From Chromatiales bacterium (lineage in GTDB: Bacteria; Pseudomonadota; Gammaproteobacteria; JACCYU01): DNA of 7,735 bases. Shown one piece after another: positions 6,635-7,735 of this stretch. Each line of letters begins with the position of its first letter. The first letter of the stretch is position 1. The notes under the pieces were generated by a model. It searched no databases and was not told the DNA's origin. It saw only the letters and a list, made by a program, of their open reading frames with translations. The position numbers and the translations under genes were made by a program. Location of the stretch: the NCBI GenBank assembly GCA_031177845.1, contig JAPSGG010000060.1, positions 1 to 7,735 of the forward strand, read 5' to 3'.

Positions 6635-6698
6635 TCGGCGAAACCCTCCGAGTCCCCCTATTCGCGGTTTTCGGTGGTGACGTGAGCCGTTGAACGCT

Positions 6699-7735
6699 AT
6701 GGCAGTCCATATCGCCGAGTCGGTCGATCGAACCGAGCTTACTGAGCACCGTGGCGACGCAGCTGTCCAATCCGCCCGCGGCGGCCGTCTCCGATCGCTC
6801 CGCACGCTGGTGCTTGCGGGGTACGCGATCGTAACCGTACCGCTCTTTGCTATTGTGTTAACCGCCGCCTACGCCGTCAACCGGCTCGCAGATCAGAGTG
6901 AACAGCTCATTTACCAGTCCGTGCTGGCCACCCAGAATAGCCGCATCCTCATGGAGCAACTGGTCGGCATGGAACGCAGCGCCCGCCAGTACCAGGTGGT
7001 GCGCGACGCCTCGCTCTTCTCGGTGTACCGTAACAGCCACAACCAGTTCACCGACACCATCGAGGCATTAATGGAGTCGCCTGACCGGCCCATCATCAAA
7101 GCGGCCCAGGGTCTCGCGACGCGCGAGGCGGCGCTTTACAACGCCTTGGCGAATGCGGCGGTCACCGGTGCCAGGGTGCCGCCGAAGATCCTGAATGACT
7201 TTGGGATGCTGAGGGAGGCAGCGCGAGATCTATGGCTGAAGAGCAGTCATCTGGTCGGCCGCAAGGTGGACCTGCTGGACCGGAGCGCCCAATCGCTGCA
7301 GACCACTCTGCTGTGGGCGTGCGCACTGCTCATGCCGGCGACGCTGGCGCTGGGGGCCGTGTTCACCTGGCTCATCGCACGCCCCATCCGCCAACTGGAT
7401 GCGGCGATCAATCGATTGGGGGACGGCAAGTTCGAGCAGCCGCTGGTGGTGAAAGGGCCTCGCGACCTCGAGTATCTGGGCGAGCGCCTGGACTGGCTGC
7501 GACGCCGGCTGGCGGAGCTCGAGCAGCAGAAGCAAAAGTTCCTGCGCACGATCTCCCATGAACTCAAGACGCCACTTGCTTCCTTGCGTGAAGGCAGCGG
7601 ACTATTGACCGATGAGGTGGTGGGCCAACTCAACGACGAGCAGCGCGAGATCGTCCGCCTCCTGCAGGTCAGTGGCAGAACACTGCAGAGTCAAATCGAG
7701 AATCTACTCAATTACAACCGCATCGAAGGCCAGTA
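6699..7735 (+). CDS. glrK: GlrK/QseE-like sensor histidine kinase, N-terminal 345 residues (3' end outside window)
   Basis: Inner-membrane sensor kinase of a two-component system, running off the window before its ATPase domain. A polar N-terminus of about 36 residues precedes TM1 (about 37-60). A mostly helical periplasmic sensor region (about 61-202) includes GMERSARQYQVVRDASLFSVY, close in wording to the ERSYRQY region of E. coli GlrK. TM2 (about 203-228) leads into a HAMP domain (about 226-276, ARPIRQLDAAINRLGDG) and a HisKA dimerisation domain with the phospho-acceptor His287 in ISHELKTPLASLREG (codon 7557-7559), followed by LLTDEVVGQLNDEQ and LLNYNR. These match GlrK/QseE, which phosphorylates the sigma-54 activator GlrR; that partner would lie outside the window. 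The start is ATG at 6699; TTG at 6690 is the only other upstream option before an in-frame stop, and no strong ribosome site is seen. The polar N-terminal extension is longer than in E. coli GlrK. Confidence 0.9.
   Translation, partial: MAVHIAESVDRTELTEHRGDAAVQSARGGRLRSLRTLVLAGYAIVTVPLFAIVLTAAYAVNRLADQSEQLIYQSVLATQNSRILMEQLVGMERSARQYQVVRDASLFSVYRNSHNQFTDTIEALMESPDRPIIKAAQGLATREAALYNALANAAVTGARVPPKILNDFGMLREAARDLWLKSSHLVGRKVDLLDRSAQSLQTTLLWACALLMPATLALGAVFTWLIARPIRQLDAAINRLGDGKFEQPLVVKGPRDLEYLGERLDWLRRRLAELEQQKQKFLRTISHELKTPLASLREGSGLLTDEVVGQLNDEQREIVRLLQVSGRTLQSQIENLLNYNRIEGQ

Noticed and set aside
7230..7633. Open frames on both strands inside the kinase gene.
   Set aside because: The frame starting at 6699 gives an uninterrupted kinase with membrane, HAMP and HisKA segments through the same bases, so the others are shadows.

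Overview
The window is a GC-rich (roughly 60% by eye) stretch of chromosome from a gammaproteobacterium. The gene order aspS - nudB - yebC - ruvC - ruvA - ruvB is the arrangement known from Escherichia coli and many relatives, and every encoded protein resembles its gammaproteobacterial counterpart. The genus cannot be read from the sequence. A type IV pilus lipoprotein and a GlrK-type kinase would fit an environmental lineage, but that is only a guess.

Layout. Bases 1-873 hold the 3' half of aspS (aspartyl-tRNA synthetase). Convergent to it, on the minus strand at 930-2093, is a PilF/PilW-like TPR lipoprotein with an added C-terminal SPOR domain. A 115-base divergent gap leads to nudB (2209-2643, Nudix enzyme of folate synthesis). 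A 103-base gap with nested inverted repeats follows, then a small alpha/beta hydrolase (2747-3379), yebC (3429-4175), ruvC (4277-4786) and ruvA (4783-5376, overlapping ruvC by ATGA). After a 211-base gap with a likely promoter come ruvB (5588-6634) and, 64 bases later, the first 345 codons of a GlrK/QseE-like sensor histidine kinase (6699 to the window end).

How the genes work together. RuvA and RuvB form the branch-migration motor on Holliday junctions and RuvC cuts the junction, so 4277-6634 encodes a complete resolvasome. RuvC and RuvA are probably translationally coupled, while ruvB seems able to be transcribed separately. aspS and yebC serve translation and nudB serves folate synthesis; their link to ruv is conserved neighbourhood rather than shared pathway. 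The TPR-SPOR lipoprotein and the hydrolase are insertions into the conserved block.

What stands out. The conserved genes are intact and ordinary. The interest lies in the SPOR fusion, two repeat-like palindromic segments (one supplying the ruvC ribosome binding site), the palindrome over a putative ruvB promoter, the absence of a recognisable LexA box, and the kinase in the position after ruvB. I see no phage, insertion sequence, CRISPR array, RNA gene or clearly new multi-gene system.
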